Origin: Delphinus delphis | Lineage: Eukaryota; Chordata; Mammalia; Artiodactyla; Delphinidae | Assembly (NCBI RefSeq): GCF_949987515.2 | Contig: NC_082695.1 | Location: 70,388,466-70,452,465 of the forward strand | DNA: 64,000 nt | Direction of reading: 5' to 3' | Shown: positions 14,281 to 26,652 of the stretch, one piece after another | Layout of the letters: each line of letters begins with the position of its first letter | Numbering within the stretch: position 1 is the stretch's first letter | The notes under the pieces: model-generated | Databases searched by the model: none | Seen by the model: the letters and a program-made list of their open reading frames with translations, nothing else | What the model was told of the DNA's origin: nothing | Made by a program: the position numbers and the translations under genes

Positions 14281-14317
14281 GCGCTCCCTGCCAGCCAGCA
14301 TTCAGGAGTGCAGACTG

Positions 14318-14354
14318 AATTATGTAAGGAAAGGAGTCCTTTTCTTACGTAATT
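14318..14354. promoter_or_regulatory. Inverted repeat with two PAR-bZIP/C/EBP-like sites
   Basis: Two 18-bp arms (14318-14335 and 14337-14354) around a single G match at 16 of 18 positions when one is reverse-complemented. Each arm carries a TTAYGTAA octamer: TTATGTAA at 14320-14327 and TTACGTAA at 14345-14352. These fit the DBP/HLF/TEF, NFIL3 and C/EBP family consensus. The element sits about 40 bp from the edge of the CpG-enriched block. Confidence 0.45.
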
Positions 14355-16319
14355 AAATCTTAGTAGGGGCTAGTTAAGTAAACATCAGATTTTCTTATTT
14401 TTCTTTCATAAAAGAAAGAGGTCGATGTGGGATTCAGAAGAATACTTTTTTCCCCACTGATTCTCAGAGAGGGAGGGAGATGGTAATAAAATCCTCCCTT
14501 TCTCTCCCCCAAACGCTCTGCTCTCTTCGCTAAATACACTGAATCTGCCTTTAACCTGGTTTAACCCCTGAATGTGTCTGGAACATGCTCATTCTCTCCA
14601 GCCTTAACGGATCAGGTTTTTTTAGGGTTCCAATGAGGCAGCCGCAGGTGAGGAACTTGATTCCTGGGCATTGCAGGAATCTGAGAGGAAACGAGGCATC
14701 TTTAAGTTTTACAGGTGACTCAATTTTGCTTGTGACCAGAACTGAACATAAAGCTTTTAAAAGCTTCAATGTACACATTTATGCGTTCATTACACAGTGT
14801 TAAATCTAATTTGTTCTTTTTACTGTCACAGGAAGCACATGCTTAAAGCAATCTGTTTCCTCATGTGAATGCTTTCCTGTCTGTTTAAAAAAAATTGCGA
14901 CACACTTTACCCTGAGTAACCAAGAGGTGATCATAAATATCCCTAAATAGCATTAAACAGATATGAAAGACATTAACACTTCCAGAATGCCAAAGGAGTA
15001 TTAAAAAAAAAATTCTAACAGATGCTCCTAGGTCAAAAAGTGAAATGTGTGTTTCCTGAAAAAACACTCTCATCAGAATCATAAATGAACTGGGAGAAGT
15101 GAGGTGTTGCTGAACAAACCAGGATCCTCTTGGTGAGGAACTCGGCAACCCACTGCCAAAGTGCACTTGCCATAAAAAGCCAAATGGAAATGGAAGTTTG
15201 ATGAAAACCAATATCCTTTGTAATCCACAAGGTGGCAATGACTACAAATGAGGGACGACTCTCCGAGGAAGAGGTCCAGCCAAAAGGGACCTTTCCTGAG
15301 GAACTTAACGCGGGGTCTGGTTTTGCTGTACATTGAAATTGGCTGGGAAGAGATATTTGTTGTGAAATGTATCGGTCATGCTCTCTCTCCTCCACCCCCT
15401 TTGGCAGATGTTTTTTTTTTCCCTTTAAATGCAAGAATTCATGAATCAGCCCTTGCAAAAATTGTTTTAGGTTTCCCACAGCTGACAAGCAAAAAATACT
15501 TTTTTTTCCCCTAATGAATTCAGCAATGGCATTGAGAAAAAAACACATTACTAGGCAGCAAAGGCCAGAATCCCCCAATTCTTTGACTTTCCCTGAAAAC
15601 GTCTGTTTCAATAATCCTGTTTAATGTTAGAAATGGACCTAAACAGTCCTAAACAAATCGAACTCTGTTTTACTTTAGAAGAGAAGCAAACTGCCACACG
15701 CACCCACCTAGTCAAGGTATCTTCGTCTTGTCAGATGAAGTCAAAACCCCAGGCCTCACCGTGGCTTTTTATGGGTACCAGAGCCAGCCCTACAAAGGGA
15801 GACCCGGGCATCACTCGGGAGCCCCGCTTCTGGCCACTTACAGGATGACGCTGACAGAATACGAAATCAGAAGCATGTATCTCCTTATCACTTAGAGGCA
15901 GGGCTGATTTAGGCATAAACAAATGATTGGCAGAGAGAATCAAATTATGAGGACTCCGTCATCTTGGCCTGATGTCCTCTTTCAAAAGAGAAAAGATGGA
16001 GTACGCCCTTCCCACACAAACTTTGCTGAGCGATGAAGCTGGATGATTCAAAAGGCTGACTAGGTGTCTTGGACGGATGGAGATACTGTTGTAAGGACAA
16101 AGAGGTTCAGAGAGTGCTCACTATATTTCCTAAGTTGAGAAAAAGCAAGTGGCCTCCATTAGGTAGAATTTTTCTGAATGCACTTGAGACCCTGGTCTTA
16201 GTTTCTGCTCTGTCGCTAACAAGCTGCATGTCTTTCTCTAGCGGTTACTCTGTTACGTTGCCAGTGCGCTTACCACAGTTATCATTAGCTGTTGATTTCT
16301 AGATACCTACAAGGCCTCA

Positions 16320-16552
16320 AGGCTATGCTAAGCACATTATATATATTTTTGTAATTTATTTATCACAATATCCTTAGGAGGTATGTATACTTCCCCCCTT
16401 TTCAGGGAAGTAGTCAAGGATAATTACATCATATGCCAGATGCTACATCATAGCTACCAGAGCCAGGTAGCTAGTAAGTGGCATAGCCAACTTTAGAAAC
16501 CCAAGTGATCAGATTCCATGCTCTTAACCACTAGATGATACTGTTTCTATTA
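16320..16552 (-). repeat. MIR element
   Basis: Reverse MIR: the reduced GGGAAGTAGTCAAGGATAAT block, then AGCTAGTAAGTGGCATAGCC and TGCTCTTAACCACTAGATGA, all diagnostic of the MIR core and tRNA-like head. Confidence 0.8.
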
Positions 16553-16767
16553 CAGAAATGCGATTCTGGAATGTCTGGATTTTCTACGGGATCTGCCTGG
16601 GCCAAAGTGGTGCATAATAACCAGTGACTTAGAGGTATTGAGGGTCATTCTACAGTGAGATGAAATTTCTGAATATTTAATTTATTCCACATCATCAAAT
16701 ACTTGCTAAATGAGCATCAGCCAGGCTGCAGAGAGCTTCTGGTCTATAAAGTAGCTTGCAAATAGCT

Positions 16768-17010
16768 ACAGCCTCATGGTTAAGGACACAGAAAACCTTG
16801 AAGGCTGACTGTCGAGGTCACCATCCCAGCTCTGCCACTTACTAGCTTGTCACCTTGGCCATGTTTCTTCACCTCTCTGTGTCTCCATTCTTTTATGCGT
16901 GAATAAACAGTAGTAACCGTCTCATTTGGATGGTGTAGGGATAAATGACTGAATAGATGCAAAGTGCTCAGTGTGTGATGCAGAATCAGCACTGTGTTAA
17001 GGGTTTGTTA
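16768..17010 (+). repeat. MIR element
   Basis: Forward MIR: TGGTTAAGGACACAG, CCAGCTCTGCCACTTACTAG, TTCTTCACCTCTCTGTGTCT, then a decayed tail (GATAAATGACTGAATAGATG, AAAGTGCTCAG). Confidence 0.85.
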
Positions 17011-17160
17011 GTATACCAACATCAACCAGCTCACTAAGCAGGCACTATTTCTATCTATTTTATAGACCACAAAATAGGTTTGTGACCTAACCAAGGCCAC
17101 TGAGTGAGTAAGTAGAGGATATTAGACACTAAACTAGGAAGATCTCTTTATTTCTAGTGG
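17011..17160 (-). repeat. MIR-like fragment
   Basis: Reverse MIR core traces: AAGCAGGCACTATTTCTAT, TTTTATAGACCACAAAATAG, CTAACCAAGGCCACTGAGTG and AGTAAGTAGAGGAT. Divergent. Confidence 0.55.
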
Positions 17161-17194
17161 TGTTATCTGCACCCTACTCTACCACTTTTATTAC

Positions 17195-17330
17195 TATATT
17201 CATTCACTGGAAATATATTTTGAAGTGTTACGCAGAAGGCAGTGGGTTGAGTTTCTATGGGACAAAAAAAGATGTACATAAAACGAGAAAGACCTTTACT
17301 CTCTTCAAGGTGATTACAAGTGAGTAGGGG
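17195..17330 (-). repeat. L2-like 3' fragment
   Basis: TATTCATTCACTGGAAATAT followed by GGCAGTGGG and a decayed CTCAAGG...TTACA block resembles the reverse of the L2 3' end. Confidence 0.45.
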
Positions 17331-19242
17331 GATTCAGCATCTCCATAAAAAACCTAAAGGACAAAACGTCCCTGTGTTACACTGGGTGTGATTTTAATTT
17401 TTTGAATATGTACAACTTTCTCCAAGGGCCAGACCTGCTCTTTAAAATGCTAAGGCCATTCCCCAAATTGGGATGTGAGTGACACTACACTGAATTGTTC
17501 AATGATACATGGCATGTCTGGCTTTTAGTTTAGTTGAAAAATATGCTTTGAATAAGTATAAATGAAGAAAGAAATGAATGAATGAATGAAAACTTCTAAA
17601 AATGCTTTTTGCCCCCTCCCACCTGGGTGCTCCCAGTTTATTATAGGGTTCCGCTTATCAGCTAGATTGTTGACGTAATTTATGAAAGGGAAAACAAAAT
17701 AGCATTGTTTGTAAAATAATTACTTATTGGGGTTTGAATTTTGTAATTCCGACTATATCTGCTCATGACAGATATGCTTAGTTCTGTTTTCTTCTGCCTA
17801 GCACCATCGACTAAGCTACAGATTTTATGGCAACATCTTGTATACATTTAACAATAAAATTCACATAAAGGTGCTCTATGAGGAACCCACAGGTTTTGGT
17901 ACTGAAATTTCACGCACCAAGCAGATGCCTTACTATTAAGCATGACATAAGTGGCAGAACGTGTATCTTTTTATTACATAACAATACTTTCAAATACTAC
18001 AACAGTTACAGAAATAGGTTTATTTTCCTATTTAGCTTCAAGGTTGAAAACATTCAAACTGATTCAACAAGTCTTCATCACCAGGCCATGAATATTCTTT
18101 TAAAATCTCAGTTCCAGGAGAAATGAGACATGAATTAAGTACTGCTGCATCCTTAGACAAATTTTATTTTTATCTCCTCTAACATCTCAAGCTATTCGAC
18201 TTTCTTACCATAAAGCCCCAATTTTTATACTCCACTTATTACTGAATTATTTTGTACTTCAAATTTGTTTCATAATGAGCAAGCCAGAAAATATTATTGT
18301 ACCCTGGGCTTATACACCTGAGCACCTGTGAGACAGCCGCATTCCCCAAACAGGGTTACTCGAAAACATTACCGCTCAGAACCAGCCACCTACTTGAAAC
18401 TGCCTTCTCACAGCAGCTAATGACACAATGATAAACTGTGCCAATTGGTAGAATGAAAGCCATTACAATATTATTATAAGTATAATCCAGGAGGCATATT
18501 TAGAATGATATGGGCTGGGAGGGAGGAGGCCGCGGGAGAGAGTTAGAAACTCTGTCTCAGATTATATCAAAATAATTGCTCCCAAACAGCATTTTTCTAA
18601 AATCCCTAGACGGGAACAGCAAGTGGTGACAGCGACAGGTTTTGTACGTGCATGTAAGGCAGGTAACACAAGGGTAATTTTTCTGAGAAAACGTAAGTCT
18701 TTCTGAGTCCATGTTTCACAAAGGAAATGCTTTTTCATCACCATGGTTGAAAACAATTGACAGAGGGCAACACACCAAAAAATTTTCTTTATACTTGGCT
18801 ACGAAGGGGGCTGCATAAAAAAAGTCCCTATTCTTCTGTTGCACTGAACACTCAAAATAAATTGAGTGAAATTTAATCCACACACAGATCCTCCTCTGAT
18901 TACTCTAGAAGTAAACGCTTATGGATCAAGTTTCAAGCCTAGCAGAATACTGATGATGAATTCCTCAGATGACAAAATTAGACTAGAAAGACAATAGTGG
19001 GTGCCTGTAAAGCACGGAAATGGAATCCTTAAAAGGTTCTGTTCAAAATCGAATTTGCACGTTCTCTCGGAATTCAAATCGATGCTTCTCCTTGAAACTT
19101 AAAGCATCTTTATTTCCAACCCTGAAATTTTCCAAAATGCAGAATCTTCTGCACTACCTTCATTTCTCTGAAGAGGGAGTATAAGCTCTAGCAAAGCAGG
19201 AAACTCCTCAAATAGCTCTGCACCTATGCAACAGCTGTAACT

Positions 19243-19269
19243 AAAAAAAAAAAAAAAAAAAAAAAAAAA
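19243..19269. repeat. 27-bp poly-A run
   Basis: Uninterrupted run of 27 A residues with no recognisable retroposon body on either side. It may be an orphan tail or simple slippage. Confidence 0.9.
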
Positions 19270-22200
19270 TCAGAATCATTCACATGCTGCTGTTCTGAGA
19301 TAAAATACCGGAGTATTTAAAATTACAAACTTTGCACCGAATTTTAGAAAAGCTCTCATTCCTTTTAAAATAAGCATGTTCGTGTATACACACATACACT
19401 GGGACAGTTGAGATCAAGGCTGAGAATTTCACGTTATTGCTTTGAAATGCAACTTTATGTTCAGTTTAAGAATTCAGTGCAATTTATTAAAATAAAACAA
19501 CACAGCAAGTGTCTGTCAACAGCCTGATAGAATCTAACCTGCCTTAAGAAAATAAAACTTTGCTATTTTTGAAGAAACTCTTCATGCCTTTCAGGATTAT
19601 TCCTACATATTCATTCTGAGAGCATCTTATTTAAAGTCCTTGAATTTCTATCTGACTTTGATTCATGACTTTCAAACAAAAAATTTAGAATTGCTTGAAA
19701 GCAAGAAGGCACACCTTGAAAAAGCAGAGTTGTCAGTAATCGGGGGAAAAAATGAGAAAATTTTGCAATGTTAGAAAATAAGACATGTTTCAATTGATGA
19801 AATATTAAAAGTTTAAAATGATATTCAACCGAATATCAAGCCAAGCATCTCTATCATTCCACAAATACAAAATAAATGCACAGTTAAGCCAGACGCTGCA
19901 GAACAAGTTTTTATAATTTCGGAACACTCACAAGCCTGTCATAATTCTCTCTCTAGGTAAAGCAGCCTTATAGCAGCTTCTTAGCTTCTTAATAATTAAA
20001 CCACTCAGATGGAGCCCAGGACTTCACACCAAAATGTACTCTTCAGTAAAAGTGAGAAAATAAGGTTCAAAATAACAGTTCCCTGAAACGTATTTCTCCT
20101 TTCTCAACAAACGAGTCCAGTTTTACACTAAATGCTATTGTTCCGAAATTTCAACAGAAATCTTAGCGGTTGAAATATTGAAACCTTGGTTTAAAATAAA
20201 AGAACACATGGAGGTGAGAGGGGAGACATCATTTGTACCACCTTAGAAGAGCTTGCTTAGTAGAATAATCAGACAAAGCTGGCTGAGAAGGCGTCTCCAT
20301 TGTGGAAATAGCTAGGTGGTTGTGTCTTGTTGGGAGTGTTTCAGGCATACATCCTTTTCATTTGTAAATATAATCCCAGCCGAGCTCAGAAATACACAAA
20401 CCTTTCACCCACAGTTAACTGAAGACTTTTTCTTCTCCCTTATGTTTCTTCTCATTTTATATTTAAAATATACACATACCAGAAGACACCTCTTTAAGGG
20501 GAGCAGAATTGGATTTCAAGACAGGGAGGATAGTAGAAGAGAACCCTCATTACTGCAAAATTTGGAACCAAAAATATAGAAATCTTTTAGAAAACTCCTC
20601 AGAGATTCGAACGCCTAATGGATTAGGTGTTGTATATTTGTATGAATTTTATATGCTTTTTGAAATATTTTTAATGGAATAAGTACCCCCAATGAAAACT
20701 TAAATATAGATTCTCCTATAACCAGCAATTCAAAAAAAAAACACCTTAACTTCTGTAACCTATAACTGCAGTGAAGAGGAAAAGACTGATTAATGTACAT
20801 GCTAAACTTTTGAAGCCTTTGGTTTAGTGACTTCAGTATTAACTGAACAAAAAATAAATAAATACTTTCTTTGTGATGAATATTTTCTCGACTTTCAAGG
20901 TGTTCCCCCCAATGTCACGTTACATATTCTGTGTGAATTCTGTGAATAATTCTTTTGCCCTATTTGTGATGATTTAATTGCATTATCCTTTACCTTCTTT
21001 CTGCCTATACATTTTCATGACAAATAAGCATAATTTTAATATCCACACTTCATATTTCAATATCACTCATTAGAAAATGGGCACGCTATGTTTAAAGTTA
21101 ACTATTATGAGCTATCCTAACATTTTAACATAAACACCTACAGTTAAACTTTTTCACAAAGTATCTACTTCTCTAGGAATGAACTTTGAAGAGGCCCCTC
21201 CTTTTATAGCTTATCACACAATTGGCTTCTTCTAGACTTTTCTACACAGGATGGTGCCCAGGTGGCTGACACCTAGTTCACTTTAGAATCAACATAAATT
21301 TTATTTCAGCAAAAGTTGTATTATCACTCAAGTTAAAATTTTGTTCTCATGAAAAAGCATCATTATGATTTCCTTAAGATCAATTTCAAAAGTGATGGGG
21401 GAAATTAAGTATTTTAAGTACTGAGGCTTTCAATCATATAAAATTTCTGGGCTTCTAATAAGATTAAAAAAATTACCAACTTCTCTTTTAAATTGTTTGT
21501 GATTTCTTCAAGCATTTGAGAAAAAAACTTTTTTTTCTAAAAATAGCTGAGGGTATAACCTCAACATCATGTTTGCAACCTTCAAATATGAAGGTTTTCA
21601 TATAATGGAAAATACAGAGAACAGTTAATGCTGTCAGCATTATCCACGTTTTCCTCATATTCCTAAAAATCTCTTCTGTGAAAAAATGTCTCATCCAGAC
21701 TTTAAGATTTTATTTTATTTAAAAATTCTTTCCTTAAAAAAACTGGTTATCCCAGTATCTCATACACATTGCGTTTTTATTTTTCGAGTCTACCTAATGA
21801 TTAACTCATATCTCAAATTTCCTTGGAGGATCCAAATCTTATTCTAGATTCTTTAAGATAGTTGAAATTGTTTTCCTTAAAATTCATGTGTTCAAAATTA
21901 TCTCTGACCACTTAATACAAAGCTTGTTAGATCTTCCTGAATTTAAAGGCAAAAATCAAACCAAAACACAACTGCAATTTCACAGACTTTTTTAAAAAGT
22001 GCAGTTTGAAAAAAAAAGATAGCCTGTAATAAGAAAAGTCATAGACTATTTCTAAAGATAAAACTTCATATTTCTAGAGAATTCTGAAGTTTCAGGGATT
22101 CTAACTGGGGATCTTGGTGAGACTGTCACTGAAGTTTCAAAACTGAATTAGAAGTGGAGACAAATTCCACCAATGTTTGAAGTAGAATGGTTGTAGTTGT

Positions 22201-25123
22201 TAACGGTTTCTGGTTAAATGTATATCATTTTGAAACATTCCAAATTATAAGAAGATGAAGATTTTATGTGTTTACATATTGGTGGGCACACTAAAGTTTC
22301 TGAAAGACAATGTCTTTTGTTTCTGTGTTTTTTCTGTGTGTTTGGAAAAAATATTTTAAAACAGCACCAAATAAAAGAAAATTTTTTTTTGCTTTCTAGA
22401 TTTTAATGCTTCCATGTTAATTTCTAAGAATCATGGACATTTTGTCAAAAAATGTGATTTAACGCGGTACAATTTTCTCTGCACTAACTCATGATTCAAT
22501 ACGTATGACAATTAGACTATACAAAGATAGGAAATTTGCTGGACGGAGCAGTAAAGTTGAAAGCTATTAAGTCCAAGATGATGTATGGCTTCAAAAAAAA
22601 AAAAACAACATGTAGAAATTGAACAAAGAAGTTCACGTGCAAATGCAAGAAATTAGATAGGCAAGATAAATCCTCGCATCCACAAAAAAACAAAAAAAAC
22701 CAAAGCTATACTGTTAAAGTCCTATCAAAAGATGAGGGCTGTAAGACATTGAGATGTAGCTGAAAAGAGCAACATACTAAAATGGGAAGAGAGAGCACAA
22801 AAATGTTCCCCAGTACTAAGCAGGGCTCCTGTGGGCAATTAGATAGTTGTCAATTTCACACAGCCTTTCCTTTAAAAAAAACATCACCCCAGCCCTAACT
22901 ACAGGCCTCTGCTCTCCAAGGGGACAGACTCCCTTCCCTCCACTGCGCCTGTGCATTGCGACCCTGCAGGCTGGTTCTTCCGCCGCCCTATCACTGTCAT
23001 GCTTCCACAGTGACTCGAGGTCTCTAGATGCTGCGCACAGTACAAACACATTCAAGGATCCTGCCAGATCCATGGCACAATGTTGGGCCAGGCTTATGTT
23101 TTCTCTCTCCCACAGATGCTGCAGTTATTTTCAAAAAACAGGGCCAGTCCAGCCCCTCACTCTCCCAATTTCCTGCAAAGATCCAGACTAATGGCAGCAA
23201 GAGAAGTCCAGTCTCTGTCCCCTAGTCCTGCCATAAATAATATCTGATTACAGATGTTACCGTTTAAATTTTCTTCCTTTATGTAAGGAAGAGAAAGGGC
23301 CCATTTTGAAAAGAAGAAGAAAAAAAAGTGAGTCGACAGAACAGATTGTGACAGATTTATTACTATTTATCATGGTAAATATGTATTGAAGAAAACATAT
23401 AAATGTCTTTATCTAGTCATAATCACTCCAAAAGAAACCTTGTATTATCCCCAATTTTTTATTTGTCATAAAAATATTCATACATATTGAAGTAAGTTTT
23501 AGAAGTATCTCATGGGATAAAAATTATTTGAGCTTAAAAGAAGGACTAAGCATGGCAGAGGTCTAAATATACAACAATATAGATCTACTGGGGCAAAAGT
23601 GTTACAGTAGCTAATACAGATCGTCTCTTCAGATCAAATTGAAATACATATTTTGTGCAGTGATAAGGCGTGTGGATTCTGTTATCAGTAATAAGCGATC
23701 CAATTCATGTAACAAAGCTAACATAAACTAAGTTAAATTGCTATTAAAAGAGAGCTGAGATTTGTTTAAGTAATGACAATAAATAGATGACTGGATTCTA
23801 AAATCAACCAAACTAACTTCTTCTTGCTTAAAACAAACAAACAAAAAACCAAACAAGTGAAAAAATAACAAGGATAAAATTTCCATTTCAACTGAGCTTT
23901 CCTCCTTATCTTTCAAAAAAGAGTTCCTTATGGACCAAAATACCAAAATGTTCCTTAAGGACAATTAAAACGTTCAGCCAACATAAATTCTCAAAGAAGA
24001 GGAAACCCTAAACTGACCACCAAAAGCCAAAACTTAAATAATACAAACGACATTTTCAAGTCCTGATTTACTGGGAAGAAAGGAAAGATACTTTTATACT
24101 TCTGAACATATGACAACATATCAGCAACACATAATTGTCTTAACAGCAAAGGAAAAAACTCTACCAGTGAAATTTTCTATAGTGGCCAGTTAGCTCTACA
24201 GAAATACTTAAAAATTTACAATGAATTGTGAGAACTTGTTGTTGACAATGATTAAATGGATAGATAATATCTACTGCCACACCAAAGCACTCCCTAGAAA
24301 CTCTGTAAATTTCTGCATAATTTTAGCACTGGAAAAAATAAACTAAGTTTATTTGAATATGAGGCATAAACAGTGTACTATAGCTTTAAGTTTGGCATGG
24401 CTTTTAGAGCAAAGAGCTATTCTATCATTTTAGAACATTCAAAGGTCCACTTATTGTATTTAAAACTGTCCGTATTAGGTTCAGGCATGTTTAAAATGTA
24501 AACAGCTGTGAGGACCATATCATTTGAAGTTGTCATAAAAGCTATTAAAAGCTAAAGTTTCATCTACATTAAATCTACCACAAATTTCAAGCTTAAAATA
24601 TGCTTATAAAAACCTGCAGGGATATTAGCCAATTTCAAGACGACACAGAAATTCAAAGAATAAACCACTCACTATGTTTTTAAATGACTTATTGGTAGTC
24701 CAAAGCGACTATTTTACACACCACTGGCAGTTTTATTTACACAATATTTTTATATATTTATGGATAATTTTGTGACGCTTCTTCAACATTACCGAGTCTA
24801 TGATAATCAGCGTACAAAATTTGTTTTTTCTCCCTGATAAGACTTATTCTGATATATTCGCTTAATAATTTTTTGGATGCACTGAACTGAAATCAAGTCA
24901 AACACACAGGTGTTTGGGTTAATCTAATCTCAGCACATTTGCAAAACCTATTATTCTTCTAATTTATTAAAAATGAAATAAAACTAATATGCGAGCACTG
25001 ATTGGTAATATTATTTTCAGAAATCTAAATATAATTTTATTTTAGAGTACAAGAATTTATAAGGCTCATTAGCATTCTTTTCAATGAACACTAGTGCCCT
25101 ACAGAACACAGAATTAAATTAAA

Positions 25124-25155
25124 ACTATATATATATATATATATAAAAATATATC
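25124..25155. repeat. TA microsatellite
   Basis: (TA)n run followed by TAAAAATATATC. A second short (TA)n lies at 25311-25322. Confidence 0.85.
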
Positions 25156-25984
25156 ATAGGCAGGAAGGAAGAACAAAAAAAGGAGAAAGCAAGCAGGAGA
25201 CAAGGAAAGAAAAGAGAAACTCTTAGTTTTATTCTACATAAGGGGGAAATTTCTAGAAACAGGTCAGTTCTAAACAAAATTAAATTATCTAGGAGCTCGA
25301 ATTTGAAAAAATATATATATATGGATTGAAAATAAGATATCATGTATTTAACTATGATTACAACCAACTTTTGCTATGTTGGCAACTGGAGAGACCGCAG
25401 CAACCCCTCCTTAGAGCACCAGGTATTAAAACGACCCAGAATGCCTTTGGTTCCAGCTGGATTCTTCTAGTTGCCACCTGGTATTCCAGACACAAATGGC
25501 TACTGATGCAGCTACCTTTGCAGCCTTTATTCAGTCCCCTCTCTAGAAAATAGAGACATTCTCCCTGCACTCTGGGCTGAAACCCATGTAAATTTTTCCT
25601 AAATCCTCTCCACAAATCTCCTTTCGTATGCAAATCCATAAATCATCATAATACCAACAAAGAATTTAACCAACACGTGAAACTAATACTCATTCTCCTG
25701 AAAGCTCTGTGCAGGTAAAACTCCGCGAACTTCAGGCACCTTTTCAAGGCTCTCTTCAGAGCTTAACCAGCTGAGTATCAACACACCCACCCCGTCTTCC
25801 AGGATATGCAATTAATCACTCCAACATGGGTCAGGTGGCTGGAGGTGCCCATTTCTACCTCAGCCACATTCTAGATAAACACACCGCTCTGGCGGATGGA
25901 ACCTCATTTGCTGCTATCTCCTTGGCATCAATACAAAGCAGAACAAAATAAACAATATACAAAGCAGAAACAAGCAGTACTTAC

Positions 25985-26034
25985 TGAAGATGGCAAACCT
26001 GGAGGAACTTTTCGAACTTTCTTTGTCTGAACCT
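25985..26034 (-). CDS. TCF4: TCF4 internal coding exon (human exon 9 equivalent)
   Basis: This 50-bp minus-strand exon starts with AG, completing the Glu codon split from the exon at 26520, and then encodes VQTKKVRKVPPGLPSS in 16 codons, ending in phase 0. The basic KKVRK is the second half of the bipartite nuclear localisation signal, 13 residues after RRR. The signal is therefore split across a 485-bp intron, and skipping this exon would remove half of it and shift the frame. The acceptor is TTTCTTTCAG|AGG and the donor is TTCA|GTAAGT, a strong consensus. In human TCF4 the following exon begins VYAPSAS; it lies beyond the window's left edge. The open frame, both splice sites, the matching phase and the near-perfect protein match make the call secure. 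Confidence 0.97.

Positions 26035-26652
<618 letters not shown>

Larger units (their letters stand above)
14361..25984 (-). other. TCF4: TCF4 intron 9, part adjoining the 50-bp exon
   Basis: No additional exon supported. It contains MIR and L2 relics at 16320-17330, a 27-A run at 19243-19269, a TA microsatellite at 25124-25155 and otherwise single-copy AT-rich sequence. A stop-poor minus-strand stretch at 14885-15611 has a 192-codon frame with no recognisable domain. There is no young SINE or L1. Confidence 0.65.

Noticed and set aside
1..25984. First exon of TCF4 isoform A (MYCAYTIPGMGG)
   Set aside because: I searched the minus strand for the expected codons (Tyr-Tyr-Tyr-Asn and Gly-Met-Gly-Gly) and found nothing; it probably lies left of the window.
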